NCBI RefSeq assembly: GCF_000315625.1
Contig: NW_005434607.1
Span: forward strand, 55,040-119,039
Direction of reading: 5' to 3'
Length of the DNA: 64,000 nucleotides
From: Guillardia theta CCMP2712
Taxonomy: Eukaryota > Cryptophyceae > Pyrenomonadales > Geminigeraceae
The notes under the pieces were generated by a model. It ran no database searches. It was not told the origin of the DNA and was given only the letters and a program-made list of their open reading frames with translations. Positions 1 through 15,000 of the stretch are shown here, one piece after another (the first letter of the stretch is position 1; the number at the start of each line of letters is the position of its first letter). The position numbers and the translations under genes were made by a program.

Positions 1-3000
1 ATCCAGATGTCGGCCAGATCTTTTCGACCCGTACCCGTTGGTGATACACAAACCACGCCCCCTCTGTCTCCCTCGACCCTTCCCCGTACACTGACACTTG
101 CCCTGCCTCGCCGCGAGGAGACAGGCAGCTCACTTCCCACTCCGAAGTCACATTACACCTGGCCTGACGATCACCAAAGTTGATGTTCACCACCTCCTTT
201 GCATACCCATACCCCTCCACCCTGATCCAATCTCCTCCGTCCACGCCCCCGACTGAAGGCTCTATCCTCATCACCACAAACCCCGAAGTCCATTCGTACC
301 CAAACCCATGGGTGTCCCAGTCAACTCCATTCCTGCTGATCCCAACAGTCATGTTCCCCTGCCACGCTGACCTTGCACGCCCAGGCACCAACACTACCAC
401 CATGGTGGACGAGACATACTCGCTTACTTCTGCCCGCTGAGACCCGAGAGTGATCCCACACTCCCTGTCCAGATTCCTCCCGAGGATGGTGATCTTCTCC
501 TCTTGCCCCACCCTTGCTGCCGACGGCTTGATCTCATCGATCCGGGGTGGCTCGTAGTAAATGTAGCTTTGCTCTCCAACTATGTAATCAACGTCTCGTA
601 TCACAAGGCGAAGGCTCGTCCTCCCTCCTCCCTCAGACGACGCTGGCGCAACACACTCACAGACAGTACTCGATCGTACCTCTGCCCACACTCGCACTCT
701 TGCAAACGCACACAGCAACATCTCAGCCTCGAAGTCTTCTCCCTCGAGGAGCAAACGTGTCCCTCCCTGGCTGGGGCCTGACGTTGGATGTATGCTGGAC
801 ACAGAGGGTAAGCCCACGTATCGTACTACACACGCTGGGTTGATTTCCATGCTGTGTGCCGAGGGTCTCAGGCGATAGACTCCCTTGAGCTTGGGGGGGG
901 TCACGCATGTGGCCTGGTCCGAGTCTTGGACTTGACAAGACATCGCATGGTCGCCTACCAGCAACTCAAAGGTGACCCTGTGCATGAAGTGCCCCGACAG
1001 CGTGACCTCAGTGCCTCCAGTCTCGTAAACAGCCGATGGCCTGATAGCTTGTACCGATGCTTCGCCAAGGTAGGTGAAGTTGAAGCTGCTCTCGCAGTAC
1101 TTCACTCCTTGCATAGATAGCGATATCACCACCGAGCCTGCTGGATGCGGCGGCAGCTCGCAGGTCACGAGGCTTGACGAGAGCCACAAGCTCGTCGACT
1201 TTGCCGCCCCGAACCAGCACTCACGATCTTGTTCCTTCACAAACCCCTTTCCTGTCAGAATGACGCTTTCGTTCCTCCCGCTTGAGGAGCCCACGTCTGG
1301 CAACGCTGAAACTAGAGAGCACGCCTCCATGATCCGCACTTGACCGCTCGGATGCTCTGTGCACTCAGTATCTTCCATGCCTATGCCAATCGTCAGATCC
1401 TCCGGGACGGCTGTGGCAGGAATTGTGCACTCAATCTTGCTGTCAGACACAACCGACGAAGGCAAGACGGTCGTGCCCATACAGCAGAGAAACCCGTCTT
1501 GAAAGCCTGATCCCACAACCTCCAGCCTTGTAGGAACGGAGGTCACCCCTAGCGATGGCACTACATCTGTGATCTCAGGGGCTGCTATCACTTCCAGCAC
1601 GAGCTCTGATGTCATCGCGCCGCCATCTTGAGAGACATACAGCAGCTTTTCCCCTGGCGTCTGACTCGGCGACAGGCAAGCAAGCTTAGTCGAGGTCAGC
1701 CAGACTGCCAGTTGCGGATGCGCTTCATCATGTCGGAAGTCGCACCAGTATTCTGACTTATAGTCGAAGCCACGGCCAAACACCGTGATGCTGCCCGTCT
1801 GATGCGAGAAGAGCCTGCGAGGCTTCAAGTGCGAGACCGCGAAGCCTCGCAGAAACAAGAAGCTTGTCCCCGTGCTAAACCAGCTCCCTAACACCTGGAG
1901 ACTCAGAGTCGCGTTCCCGGCGTCGTGCCGTGGCGTCGTACAGCTAATCATGTTGGCAGCTATCCATCGCCCCCTGCTCGGCTCCGAGCCTTCTCCGAAC
2001 CTGCAACCCACCCCCGCGTCCGCTTCGAAGCCTCTCCCTATCAGCGTCACCGGGGTCTCCCCGCTCTCGGGTCCGCATGAGGGCTCGATCCGGTGCACCT
2101 CAGGCGCCTCGTAGAAGGATAACACCTTCTCGTCCTGCGTGAAGTCGACTCCGTTGAGCGACACCTCAACGTATACCTTCGGCTCCTCACGCGTTGCTGA
2201 GGCGATGCAATGCAGCAACGTCGAGGACGCAGTCCTTGCGGCGGTGACTTGAGTCCCCACTCGACACCACATGGAGTCCTCTCTGAAGTCTGTCCCGTAT
2301 ACTTGAATCTGCGTCTTTTGTTGGAGTTTGCAGAAGGAAGGTGTCAAATTCGTGATAGTGGGGGGTCTCACAAAAAGAAATTCTGCATTCCCAGAATGAA
2401 TTTCGTTTTCCATGCCAAGTATTTTGTCGATAGACATAGTTTGCTCTGTCGTTGTCATTGGTGTCAAACACTGTATTTGAGAGCTTGAAGGTCTTGATAT
2501 AAAATGGAATGGACGACAAGTAATTTTCTTTTTGATTATTGGATCGTAAGAAATAAGTATTTTGGTTCCTCCAGATATTGGACCAATAGTAGGATAAAAT
2601 CGAATCGAGCTGGTTATAATCTGGATGGCTGCGGTCAAAACACATCTTTCATCAGGATGTGAAATTCTAAACGAAAAATTACCCGCACGTTGCAAATAAA
2701 TGGTGCACTTCGCTGTAGTTGAGGAAATGATTTGAATGCCGGACCTTCGATTCTGAAACGAGCATAATGAATTGTTCAACATCTCCAAATTGCTGCCCCT
2801 CACAGTGATATCATGTTGGAGATCTTTGCTCCAGGAAATCACTGAAGGCATCACTTCCATGGACGGGAAAGAAGCAAATTTCAACAGGTGTCTATCACTC
2901 GTGCAGTCCTTCTCATTCAACCCGTACTCCACTGCTTGTACTGACGGGGAGACATAAGGAATGTGGCATACAAGCTTGGATGAGGTTACAAATCTTGTGG

Positions 3001-6000
3001 GTACAAATTTCTGTCCAACTTTGCACTTCCCCTGACTTTCAAAAGACGAACCAAAAATTGTTATCAAAGATGTATCATTGGTACAAACTTCGGAAGGAAA
3101 CAATGAAATTACTCGAGCAGCAAATTGAAGGAATTCAAATTTCAGTGTTTCCAACATGACCCGAGGATAGGAAGACGATTCATATACTTCCACCGTAACG
3201 AAACCTGCTGAGTGCTTTGGAGTAACACAGACAAACAACAATCGTGACTTTTTCTCACAGGACGATGCTGTGCGATCAAAGAGAACTTGCAAATTGTGTT
3301 GTTCAACATTCAAGACAACTGACACATAGTCTCCTCCTGCAGCTGATCCAGAACTTGGAACCAATTCGATATTACCACTTGAAATTGACAAAATACTGAA
3401 TTGTTGCGATGACCATTCAGTTTCAAATGCATCAGATACGAAGGATGGAGCACTGAAATATACTTGGAAGCTATGATTTCCTTCACGTAAAGAAAGCGAC
3501 ACACAAGTAAGTTTCGTGCTAGACGCCATGACAGTCATCATCATATGCTTTTCAGCTACGATGCATCTGTGTGATGACACATCAAAACTCTCTCCTATCA
3601 CTGTGACAATCGATGGTCGAAACGATCGAAGAACTTTCGGTGATATTTCCCAGACTCGTGGGGGTTTACGTACGATGATCTTGAGAGAATTCATGCTTGA
3701 TAGATGATCCATTCTTGCAGACACTTCAAATATTCCTTCAATCTCATTCGGAACTTGGCAGGTGATTGAATCAAAAGGAGCCGGGCTTGCCTCATATTGT
3801 TGAGATCGAACAATGCAAGAAATATTTTTGAATTTTGAAACAGATATGGAAAGCTTCAATAGCAAAAGAGTTGGTCGAAAAAGGAATCCAAAGGAAGGCT
3901 GGATAGACAAAATTCTGAAATCCTCACTCAAAAATTCAAAGTTCAACTTCGTTTGATACAGCTCGTTTTGGCCGTCAGTCACACGAAAGGAGTGATTACC
4001 CACAGTTCCTTCAGGAACGGTGCATTGAATGGAAGTAAAATTGATGTAGGCCGCTTTTGATCTGAATGATCCGAAAAGACATCTGTAGGTGGATTCCACC
4101 TGAAAATTATTGCCTAGGACCGTGACATAGGAACCACCCTGTTCGCTTCCATAAGAAGGAAAGATCGAGAGAACATAAGTATTCTGAAAAATCAGAACAT
4201 GTTCCATGAGGATTGACGGAAATTCCCTCCAAAACAGGTTGATTTTATTCTCCCCTACATTCAAAGAGACAAAAGTGCAACGAAGCATTGAAGAACTGAG
4301 AATAGAAGCCTCGTGATCCGCAATTTCACCCATTCGACATTTCAAGGTAAGGAACGGGGATGAAAGTCCAACACCAATCATGGTTATTGTGCTCACTTTG
4401 GTGTTTGTACGATTTGGAATGATTTGATCTATTCTCGGTCTTTGCACGAATGGAAACATGCCGCCGTTAGCAATATACTCTGATGAAGACGATTTGAGGC
4501 TGAACTTCACCTGCGAGGGAGCATCTAGAATCGGTGTATGACAAATGGCAAGTGATCGATTCACGACTGATGCACGTACGTTTTGGGATCCAAAGTAACA
4601 AGTTGTGGTCATATGCATGGAAAAGTTTTGTCCATGTACATATACACTGGTACTCTCATACAGAAATCCGACTGAAGGCTGGCATGTCACCAGTTCGACA
4701 GAGGGTACTTTCTGTGACATATTAGCTGTGACAAGGTTGAGTTTTGCTGAAGTTAATTCAAAGTCTATATTGTTGAAGCTCACATACATAGAAACATTGG
4801 AAATCAGTGGGACTGGCTCCAACGCGTACTGCACCTCGAAAGAGTTGTTTTGATTCTTCTGTGTGAGACGTTTCGATTGAACCTTTGCAAATTTCACCCG
4901 TACATCTGCATTCCAGTTAATGCTGCCAGTCACAGTCACAATACTTGCAGCATTTGCCAGGATCTGTGTAGGATTCACAAGAATATCTTGCGACGGCAGC
5001 CAGTGATGAAATATTTTTTCATCAGACATCAATTCATGAGCAACAAAGCTTATTCGAAACTCAGAAACAGCAACATTTGACTTTGGGGAAAGGCATTGCA
5101 AAGCAGTTGAAGACATGAATGTTCCAGCTGTAAAAATGGTGTGGGTCCCATTTCGAAACCTGAAAGTAAATGCACATTTCCAGTCATCTTGCACAAAATG
5201 GATGCCATAGATTTGAACTTTCGTGTTTCCTGTGCTCGGAGCATTATTCGGGAATATATCGAACAGTAAAGGCGTCGGAATCACATTCAAATGAGTTCTT
5301 GACAGTATACTGTCTCCCAAAAGCAACTCAAACTGCATTCTCTTAGGAGCCCCCCCTGGGAAAATACAGGAAACTGAAGTCGAATTCATCCACACAGTTC
5401 GCACACGATGACCATCAAAGTTGCAGGAGACATATGGAGAGAATTGAAAATCTACTTGGCCAGAGCATACAGCATACAATCTTGAGCCACCACAGCTATA
5501 TGCATATTCTGGAACAAGATTCCATTCATGTTGATCGGAGGTGTATAAGAATACAACTACTGATGTCTTGAGAGGTTGACTGTCTTGAACTAGAGTGAAT
5601 TGAACATAACCCAAGGCGTTCTTAGGTACCCAAGTGATAGCATGTGTCTTATTCACTCTATGAAGGTCTGCAATCGTCTCGCCAAATCTACACTTGACAG
5701 CAAAAGCATCTGGAAAGTATCCTAAGACAGTTATGGGATAACCACCCCGATGGCTCCCTGAAGTCGGGAATATACCTGCAAGAGAGAATCTGCTGTAATA
5801 TTCAAACCAAACGCCTCCATGCGATTGGGAAAATTTCGAAACAACGGAAACTTGCACCATGCCTTTAGCATGGGGCGGGGACAAACACGAACAAGACGTT
5901 GACGTCAAAAATCTGAAAGCAGCTCCCGCCTCATCGCCAAACCTGCAGAAAGATGACGAGACAATGAAGGTTCCTGTGATTGTCAGAACTGTTCCTCCAT

Positions 6001-9000
6001 CCAAAGGACCAGACGATGGAAAGGCACCAGAGATAAAAGTATCTTCAAATATTTCAATTTGCTTCGAATTTGTCATCACATTCGATGAGCGATCGAATGC
6101 AAATTGCAGCGAGACATTTGAAATACCAACTTGCCTTGCGAGAGGTACAAAGCATCGAGCAACACTTGAAGAAACCAACGCAAGATGAGTAAACTGCTGT
6201 CCAAACAAGCACTTCCATTGCTTGTAGGCGGGAGGAAAGATTCCTCTCAAGCTTATCAATTGACTGCCAAGCCTTGAAACTCTAGACGGAAACACTTCTA
6301 ATAGAGCTGGAGATTGAACAAACAAGAATTTGAAATCTAAATAAACAACGTGCGAATGCAGTAAAATCAAACTAAGAGTCGCGTTCCCGGCGTCGTGCCG
6401 TGGCGTCGTACAGCTAATCATGTTGGCAGCTATCCATCGCCCCCTGCTCGGCTCCGAGCCTTCTCCGAACCTGCAACCCACCCCCGCGTCCGCTTCGAAG
6501 CCTCTCCCTATCAGCGTCACCGGGGTCTCCCCGCTCTCGGGTCCGCATGAGGGCTCGATCCGGTGCACCTCAAGCGCCTCGTAGAAGGATAACACCTTCT
6601 CGTCCTGCGTGAAGTCGACTCCGTTGAGCGACACCTCAACGTATACCCTCGGCTCCTCACGCGTTGCTGAGGCGATGCAATGCAGCAACGTCGAGGACGC
6701 AGTCCTTGCGGCGGTGACTTGAGTCCCCACTCGACACCACATGGAGTCCTCTCTGAAGTTGACTCCTTCTACCTCCACAATCGTGTTGTCTACTCGTGGC
6801 ACTTGCAAAGGATGGATACCAGAAATGCTCGGAGGCATCGCAAACTCAAAGATCAGGTCAAGGCTGTCCCTTTCCTCCCGCTCTTGTCCTATTCCAAACT
6901 TGACGGCTCCTGGATATTCGACTGCTCGTGTTATGCAATAAGCCTTGTCGCTCTCAACTACTTCTGCTTCGACCGCTAGCTGCCCAAACCAGCATAAAGC
7001 ACCTCTCTGTGGCAAGTCGCTTGCCGACACCTCAACCCGAGTACCACCTCCCAATGGACCAATGGTAGGAGTGATCAAGATTGCCCTCGATCTTGGAACA
7101 GCCTCAAACACGACATCTCCAACACACTCATCAAGCCCAAACATCGAGACGCTCAGCGTTGTCGGACCTTCATGGCGTTGGGGAATCGAGCACTTCACCA
7201 GACTGGATGACAGCCACTGTCCGGGTTGAGATTGAGATGACGAGGCGTTCAAACGGCAGACAAGGTCCTCCACCGACAAGAAATGAGACCCGATCACTGT
7301 AATGGATGAGTGAAGTACCCCATTCACATATCCAGAAACCGTCGGGGCTGCTTCGTATGAAATGAGTATCTTGTTTGAGAAGCCATCTACTGCAGGTGTG
7401 TATATTGATAGCTCATACTTCCCCTGGGGCTGTGGAGAAAGATTGCATGTCACCATCGATCTGGAGTCTCCCATGACTGCAGTGCTGTCTCCGCCGACCT
7501 CGCAGAGGCTTAGTCCAGGCAAGAAATTCTGACCGTATATCGTCACCACTCCTCCTTTGTTGGATAAAGCTCGCCGAGGTATCACGTTGGATATTTCTGG
7601 GACTCCAGCGTCAACAAAAGAGAACGAGCTCGTTACAAGTGATCGCTTGTTTCCTATCAGCAGCTCGAGATGGACCTCCCCTGCATCATGCGGGGGAGCT
7701 GTGCACCTGACCTGAGTGGACGAGATGAGCGACGACTTGACTCTGAGCTGATCAAACACGCATTCGATTGAAGCATGCGGAGGGAATACCCCGCTGACGT
7801 AGACCGCTGTGCCGCCACTCACGTCTGCCATGGACGGCTGTGCGGTCATCACAGATTCACGAGAGTGAAACATGATCGTGTATGGCATGCTCTTGTGACT
7901 CGAATCCTCTGACTCCAAGGTCAACGACATGTTGCCCACGGCCTTTGTTGGTCGCTCACACACAACTGCCGAGGCCGAAAGCGGCGTCAACCTTGATCGT
8001 AGATGCTGATACCCAAACCGGCAGTACTGTAGCAAAGAACCGCTGAACCCCTCGCCAATCAACGTGATGAGATCTGTGGCACTATCGCTTTGTGTCGGCT
8101 GGACGTTCTTGATGTGTGGGACCTGCTTCAGCAGATACTGCACACTCTCTCCCTGCACCTTGTCATCCATGCTTCTGATTGTCACTTGGACACCGTCAGC
8201 TTGTAATGCCGGGACGACGCAGGTCAAAGATGTAGACGTCAAGACTTGAGCTGGTTCGCTCGAAGGTGTCTGATCGAACCAGCACGCAAGCCCGGCTTCC
8301 GCGAGGAAGTGAGAGCCCAATATCGTCACCATGGACTTCAATGCAGTGGGCCCTTCAGAAGGAAGCACAGCAGACACCTTCATAGGCTCATACACCAAGA
8401 ATCCCAGGCCTTGGCTGTGGTGGTTACCGATGTGTACCGAAATGCTCACCAGACCTTGCAAGACTGGTGGAAGGTAGCATTGCACAACGTCAGACTGAGT
8501 GAATGATCCAGGCGTCATGATGCCATTCATCTCACAGGCAGCACTCCCACCGAACGACCACCCTTGGTCGTCGAGAAGGACGTTTATCTCAACTCCACCT
8601 GCGGAAGGTCCTACGGAGGGGAAAATATTTTTTATCAAATGCATGTTTTCGTTCAGGAAGAATGGCCTGGAGAATATTTTTCCATCATTTGAAAGTGTTA
8701 CAGAGCTGTTTCTTGCAAGGATGTTTGTATGGGTCGAAATTGATAACAATATTGGAGATTTTTGATGTATCTCATCCTTGCCGAAGATGTGGGATCCAAC
8801 TTTGCATTTCGAAAGATTTGTTATTAGAAAATTGGATCCCGAAATTTCTAAGAGAACTTTTCCTGGGGTACTGATGTAGTCGACTGCTACTTGATCTATG
8901 CTGGGGATTGGTTCCATGAATGTCACATTCTCTCCGCTGCAGACAGAATCATTGCTGAATATTTCAAAATGGTTTATCTCAATTAACGATGGACTTCCAC

Positions 9001-12000
9001 ATGTTATACTAGTACTTGATATCATCATCGCCAGAAGACTGTAGGACGAATTAAATTTGCAATGATACGTCTGCCCAACAAGGAACTTTCCCAAAACCAG
9101 GATGTTTTCTTCATTCAAAAGAAATATTCTGTCAAACCTGCAAACAAATCTGTGAATCAATAATTCATTCTTTGACACTCTGATTCCTGAAAAGAACAAA
9201 GATAGCGTATGTGAACCTTCATCAAGAAATGGTAATCTACATCCTTGCAATTCAAACCCACACTGCTCAAGAGGTGACGAATAAGCTCCAATTTTACATG
9301 AGAGCGACGATGTCTGAGCAATTTGCGGCAGATCCTTTGCAATGATGGTGACCAAAAAAGAGTTGGTATCATGATACCATATTTGAGGAGATACAGATGT
9401 CAATAGTATTTGATCTATGACTGAAATCTGAGCTGTATAAACTGGCGAGAACGAATCATCAAGAATCGTGATCGACAAGTTCCCAGTGATTGTACGGTGT
9501 ATAGGAAAATGTCCAGAATCATCACTCAGGACAACAAGTTTTTCTTCGGGCGCTAATCCAGCTTTGATGTAAAGATTCTTCAGCGACAAACCAGATCCAA
9601 AAACGCTGATGCTGGAAGAGATATCCTTCAAGACTATCAAGGGTTTGATGAAGTCAATATGAGGTCGCTCAAAGAATTCGAAAACAAGATCCTCCGACAA
9701 TGCTTTCTTTTGAGACTGAAAAAAGAAACCAAAGTAGCAAACAGCAGGCGTATGACTCGGTGATCTGCACATGAAAACCTTTCTGTCCCTACTAAGAACT
9801 GCCTTGACAGATACATTGCAAAATTTGCAAAACCCATCCATTCCTGCAATCAATCCTGATTGTAAAAAGACCATCACAGTATCTCCACCTTCCAGTGAAC
9901 CAGATGTCGGCCAGATCTTTTCGACCCGTACCCGTTGGTGATACACAAACCACGCCCCCTCTGTCTCCCTCGACCCTTCCCCGTACACTGACACTTGCCC
10001 TGCCTCGCCGCGAGGAGACAGGCAGCTCACTTCCCACTCCGAAGTCACATTACACCTGGCCTGACGATCACCAAAGTTGATGTTCACCACCTCCTTTGCA
10101 TACCCATACCCCTCCACCCTGATCCAATCTCCTCCGTCCACGCCCCCGACTGAAGGCTCTATCCTCATCACCACAAAGCCCGAAGTCCATTCGTACCCAA
10201 ACCCATGGGTGTCCCAGTCAACTCCATTCCTGCTGATCCCAACAGTCATGTTCCCCTGCCACGCTGACCTTGCACGCCCAGGCACCAACACTACCACCAT
10301 GGTGGACGAGACATACTCGCTTACTTCTGCCCGCTGAGACCCGAGAGTGATCCCACACTCCCTGTCCAGATTCCTCCCGAGGATGGTGATCTTCTCCTCT
10401 TGCCCCACCCTTGCTGCCGACGGCTTGATCTCATCGATCCGGGGTGGCTCGTAGTAAATGTAGCTTTGCTCTCCAACTATGTAATCAACGTCTCGTATCA
10501 CAAGGCGAAGGCTCGTCCTCCCTCCTCCCTCAGACGACGCTGGCGCAACACACTCACAGACAGTACTCGATCGTACCTCTGCCCACACTCGCACTCTTGC
10601 AAACGCACACAGCAACATCTCAGCCTCGAAGTCTTCTCCCTCGAGGAGCAAACGTGTCCCTCCCTGGCTGGGGCCTGACGTTGGATGTATGCTGGACACA
10701 GAGGGTAAGCCCACGTATCGTACTACACACGCTGGGTTGATTTCCATGCTGTGTGCCGAGGGTCTCAGGCGATAGACTCCCTTGAGCTTGGGGGGGGTCA
10801 CGCATGTGGCCTGGTCCGAGTCTTGGACTTGACAAGACATCGCATGGTCGCCTACCAGCAACTCAAAGGTGACCCTGTGCATGAAGTGCCCCGACAGCGT
10901 GACCTCAGTGCCTCCAGTCTCGTAAACAGCCGATGGCCTGATAGCTTGTACCGATGCTTCGCCAAGGTAGGTGAAGTTGAAGCTGCTCTCGCAGTACTTC
11001 ACTCCTTGCATAGATAGCGATATCACCACTGAGCCTGCTGGATGCGGCGGCAGCTCGCAGGTCACGAGGCTTGACGAGAGCCACAAGCTCGTCGACTTCG
11101 CCGCCCCGAACCAGCACTCACGATCTTGTTCCTTCACAAACCCCTTTCCTGTCAGAATGACGCTTTCGTTCCTCCCGCTTGAGGAGCCCACGTCTGGCAA
11201 CGCTGAAACTAGAGAGCACGCCTCCATGATCCGCACTTGACCGCTCGGATGCTCTGTGCACTCAGTATCTTCCATGCCTATGCCAATCGTCAGATCCTCC
11301 GGGACGGCTGTGGCAGGAATTGTGCACTCAATCTTGCTGTCAGACACAACCGACGAAGGCAAGACGGTCGTGCCCATACAGCAGAGAAACCCGTCTTGAA
11401 AGCCTGATCCCACAACCTCCAGCCTTGTAGGAACGGAGGTCACCCCTAGCGATGGCACTACATCTGTGATCTCAGGGGCTGCTATCACTTCCAGCACGAG
11501 CTCTGATGTCATCGCGCCGCCATCTTGAGAGACATACAGCAGCTTTTCCCCTGGCGTCTGACTCGGCGACAGGCAAGCAAGCTTAGTCGAGGTCAGCCAG
11601 ACTGCCAGTTGCGGATGCGCTTCATCATGTCGGAAGTCGCACCAGTATTCTGACTTATAGTCGAAGCCACGGCCAAACACCGTGATGCTGCCCGTCTGAT
11701 GCGAGAAGAGCCTGCGAGGCTTCAAGTGCGAGACCGCGAAGCCTCGCAGAAACAAGAAGCTTGTCCCCGTGCTAAACCAGCTCCCTAACACCTGGAGACT
11801 CAGAGTCGCGTTCCCGGCGTCGTGCCGTGGCGTCGTACAGCTAATCATGTTGGCAGCTATCCATCGCCCCCTGCTCGGCTCCGAGCCTTCTCCGAACCTG
11901 CAACCCACCCCCGCGTCCGCTTCGAAGCCTCTCCCTATCAGCGTCACCGGGGTCTCCCCGCTCTCGGGTCCGCATGAGGGCTCGATCCGGTGCACCTCAG

Positions 12001-15000
12001 GCGCCTCGTAGAAGGATAACACCTTCTCGTCCTGCGTGAAGTCGACTCCGTTGAGCGACACCTCAACGTATACCCTCGGCTCCTCACGCGTTGCTGAGGC
12101 GATGCAATGCAGCAACGTCGAGGACGCAGTCCTTGCGGCGGTGACTTGGGTCCCCACTCGACACCACATGGAGTCCTCTCTGAAGTTGACTCCTTCTACC
12201 TCCACAATCGTGTTGTCTACTCGTGGCACTTGCAAAGGATGGATACCAGAAATGCTCGGAGGCATCGCAAACTCAAAGATCAGGTCAAGGCTGTCCCTTT
12301 CCTCCCGCTCTTGTCCTATTCCGAACTTGACGGCTCCTGGATATTCGACTGCTCGTGTTATGCAATAAGCCTTGTCGCTCTCAACTACTTCTGCTTCGAC
12401 CGCTAGCTGCCCAAACCAGCATAAAGCACCTCTCTGTGGAAAGTCGCTTGCCGACACCTCAACCCGAGTACCACCTCCCAATGGACCAATGGTAGGAGTG
12501 ATCAAGATTGCCCTCGATCTTGGAACAGCCTCAAACACGACATCTCCAACACACTCATCAAGCCCAGACATCGAGACGCTCAGCGTTGTCGGACCTTCAT
12601 GGCGTTGGGGAATCGAGCACTTCACCAGACTGGATGACAGCCACTGTCCGGGTTGAGATTGAGATGACGAGGCGTTCAAACGGCAGACAAGGTCCTCCAC
12701 CGACAAGAAATGAGACCCGATCACTGTAATGGATGAGTGAAGTACCCCATTCACATATCCAGAAACCGTCGGGGCTGCTTCGTATGAAATGAGTATCTTG
12801 TTTGAGAAGCCATCTACTGCAGGTGTGTATATTGATAGCTCATACTTCCCCTGGGGCTGTGGAGAAAGATTGCATGTCACCATCGATCTGGAGTCTCCCA
12901 TGACTGCAGTGCTGTCTCCGCCGACCTCGCAGAGGCTTAGTCCAGGCAAGAAATTCTGACCGTATATCGTCACCACTCCTCCTTTGTTGGATAAAGCTCG
13001 CCGAGGTATCACGTTGGATATTTCTGGGACTCCAGCGTCAACAAAAGAGAACGAGCTCGTTACAAGTGATCGCTTGTTTCCTATCAGCAGCTCGAGATGG
13101 ACCTCCCCTGCATCATGCGGGGGAGCTGTGCACCTGACCTGAGTGGACGAGATGAGCGACGACTTGACTCTGAGCTGATCAAACACGCATTCGATTGAAG
13201 CATGCGGAGGGAATACCCCGCTGACGTAGACCGCTGTGCCGCCACTCACGTCTGCCATGGACGGCTGTGCGGTCATCACAGATTCACGAGAGTGAAACAT
13301 GATCGTGTATGGCATGCTCTTGTGACTCGAATCCTCTGACTCCAAGGTCAACGACATGTTGCCCACGGCCTTCGTTGGTCGCTCACACACAACTGCCGAG
13401 GCCGAAAGCGGCGTCAACCTTGATCGTAGATGCTGATACCCAAACCGGCAGTACTGTAGCAAAGAACCGCTGAACCCCTCGCCAATCAACGTGATGAGAT
13501 CTGTGGCACTATCGCTTTGTGTCGGCTGGACGTTCTTGATGTGTGGGACCTGCTTCAGCAGATACTGCACACTCTCTCCCTGCACCTTGTCATCCATGCT
13601 TCTGATTGTCACTTGGACGCCGTCAGCTTGTAATGCCGGGACGACGCAGGTCAAAGATGTAGACGTCAAGACTTGAGCTGGTTCGCTCGAAGGTGTCTGA
13701 TCGAACCAGCACGCAAGCCCGGCTTCCGCGAGGAAGTGAGAGCCCAATATCGTCACCATGGACTTCAATGCAGTGGGCCCTTCAGAAGGAAGCACAGCAG
13801 ACACCTTCATAGGCTCATACACCAAGAATCCCAGGCCTTGGCTGTGGTGGTTACCGATGTGTACCGAAATGCTCACCAGACCTTGCAAGACTGGTGGAAG
13901 GTAGCATTGCACAACGTCAGACTGAGTGAATGATCCAGGCGTCATGATGCCATTCATCTCACAGGCAGCACTCCCACGGAACGACCACCCTTGGTCGTCG
14001 AGAAGGACGTTAATCTCAACGCCACCTGCGGAAGGTCCTACGGAGGGAATTACTTCTCGAGCTTGAAGATCCAGTGCCAACGGAAGTGAAATGAGGAGTT
14101 CAGATAGGATCTCTTGTTGAATAGAAATCGCGAATGTCTGATTTTCGGATTTCAAATTTGGTGGCAAAGGACATTTAACTGCATCTAGCGAACACTCGCA
14201 AGAATCTATTTTGTTTCGTCCAAGGTGAAACTCATAAGAGTTTTGGCATGATATGTTTGCAACCTTCACTTTGAACCATTCCGCAGCTCTGTCATAGCTT
14301 TGAAGATACAGAAGAATGGGAGTTTCATACACTTCAATTTCAAAATTACCAAAGTACGTCTGATTGTCTAAGAAAATCGTGCACCTGGTGTTACCAATTT
14401 CAAGCAGAGGGACTCTGCATACCACGTGTTGAGGTGGTTGGTAGTGTCCTCTAGTCTGTTCAGATTCCCAATGACAAGTGACATTCCCCAATAATTCATC
14501 ATACCACAAAGAATCTGATCTATTTATCTTGATCCTTACAACTTTCCCATCCATTCGTGGTAAGGCTCTTGGGTACGCATCAAGGGATAGCCCTTCACGG
14601 CTCTTTTCAAATCGTAACTCGATACCTGTCGGCAAGGTCTGATTCCCACAAACCAAAGTCAATGGGTATATTCCTGCTGAAACCCTTTCAAGTGTGCATG
14701 TCATCTTTTCTCTGCTCAGTACAACAGCGGGAAACGGCCTCGAAGAAATCAAACAGTACATACAATCCAAAACAAAATTTTCACCTTTGACAGTCAGCAC
14801 TGTTCTTTCATCTGAATGCAAAAAAGCAGGTTCAATCGTAAGAAACTTAATGTATTTGTTCAGCTGGACACTTGTATTGGCCAGTTGTAAGCTTTGCCCA
14901 GAAATGTCAATCAAGGAAATCGTAAAGTTTCCTTCCAAATGAGGAGGCCTCTCACAAACGATTATTTCATTGTCTACCAACGTTGCTGTTGCCTCAACAG

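Noticed and set aside
180-12729. Repeated plus-strand ORFs of 60-110 residues (for example at 180, 10077, 6945 and 12372) as a small gene family
   Set aside because: They are antisense to TIG-coding sequence and repeat only because the sense strand is duplicated.
3-14047. The R1/R2 blocks as transposons
   Set aside because: They are in-frame protein-coding TIG modules with no terminal inverted repeats, target-site duplications or transposase.
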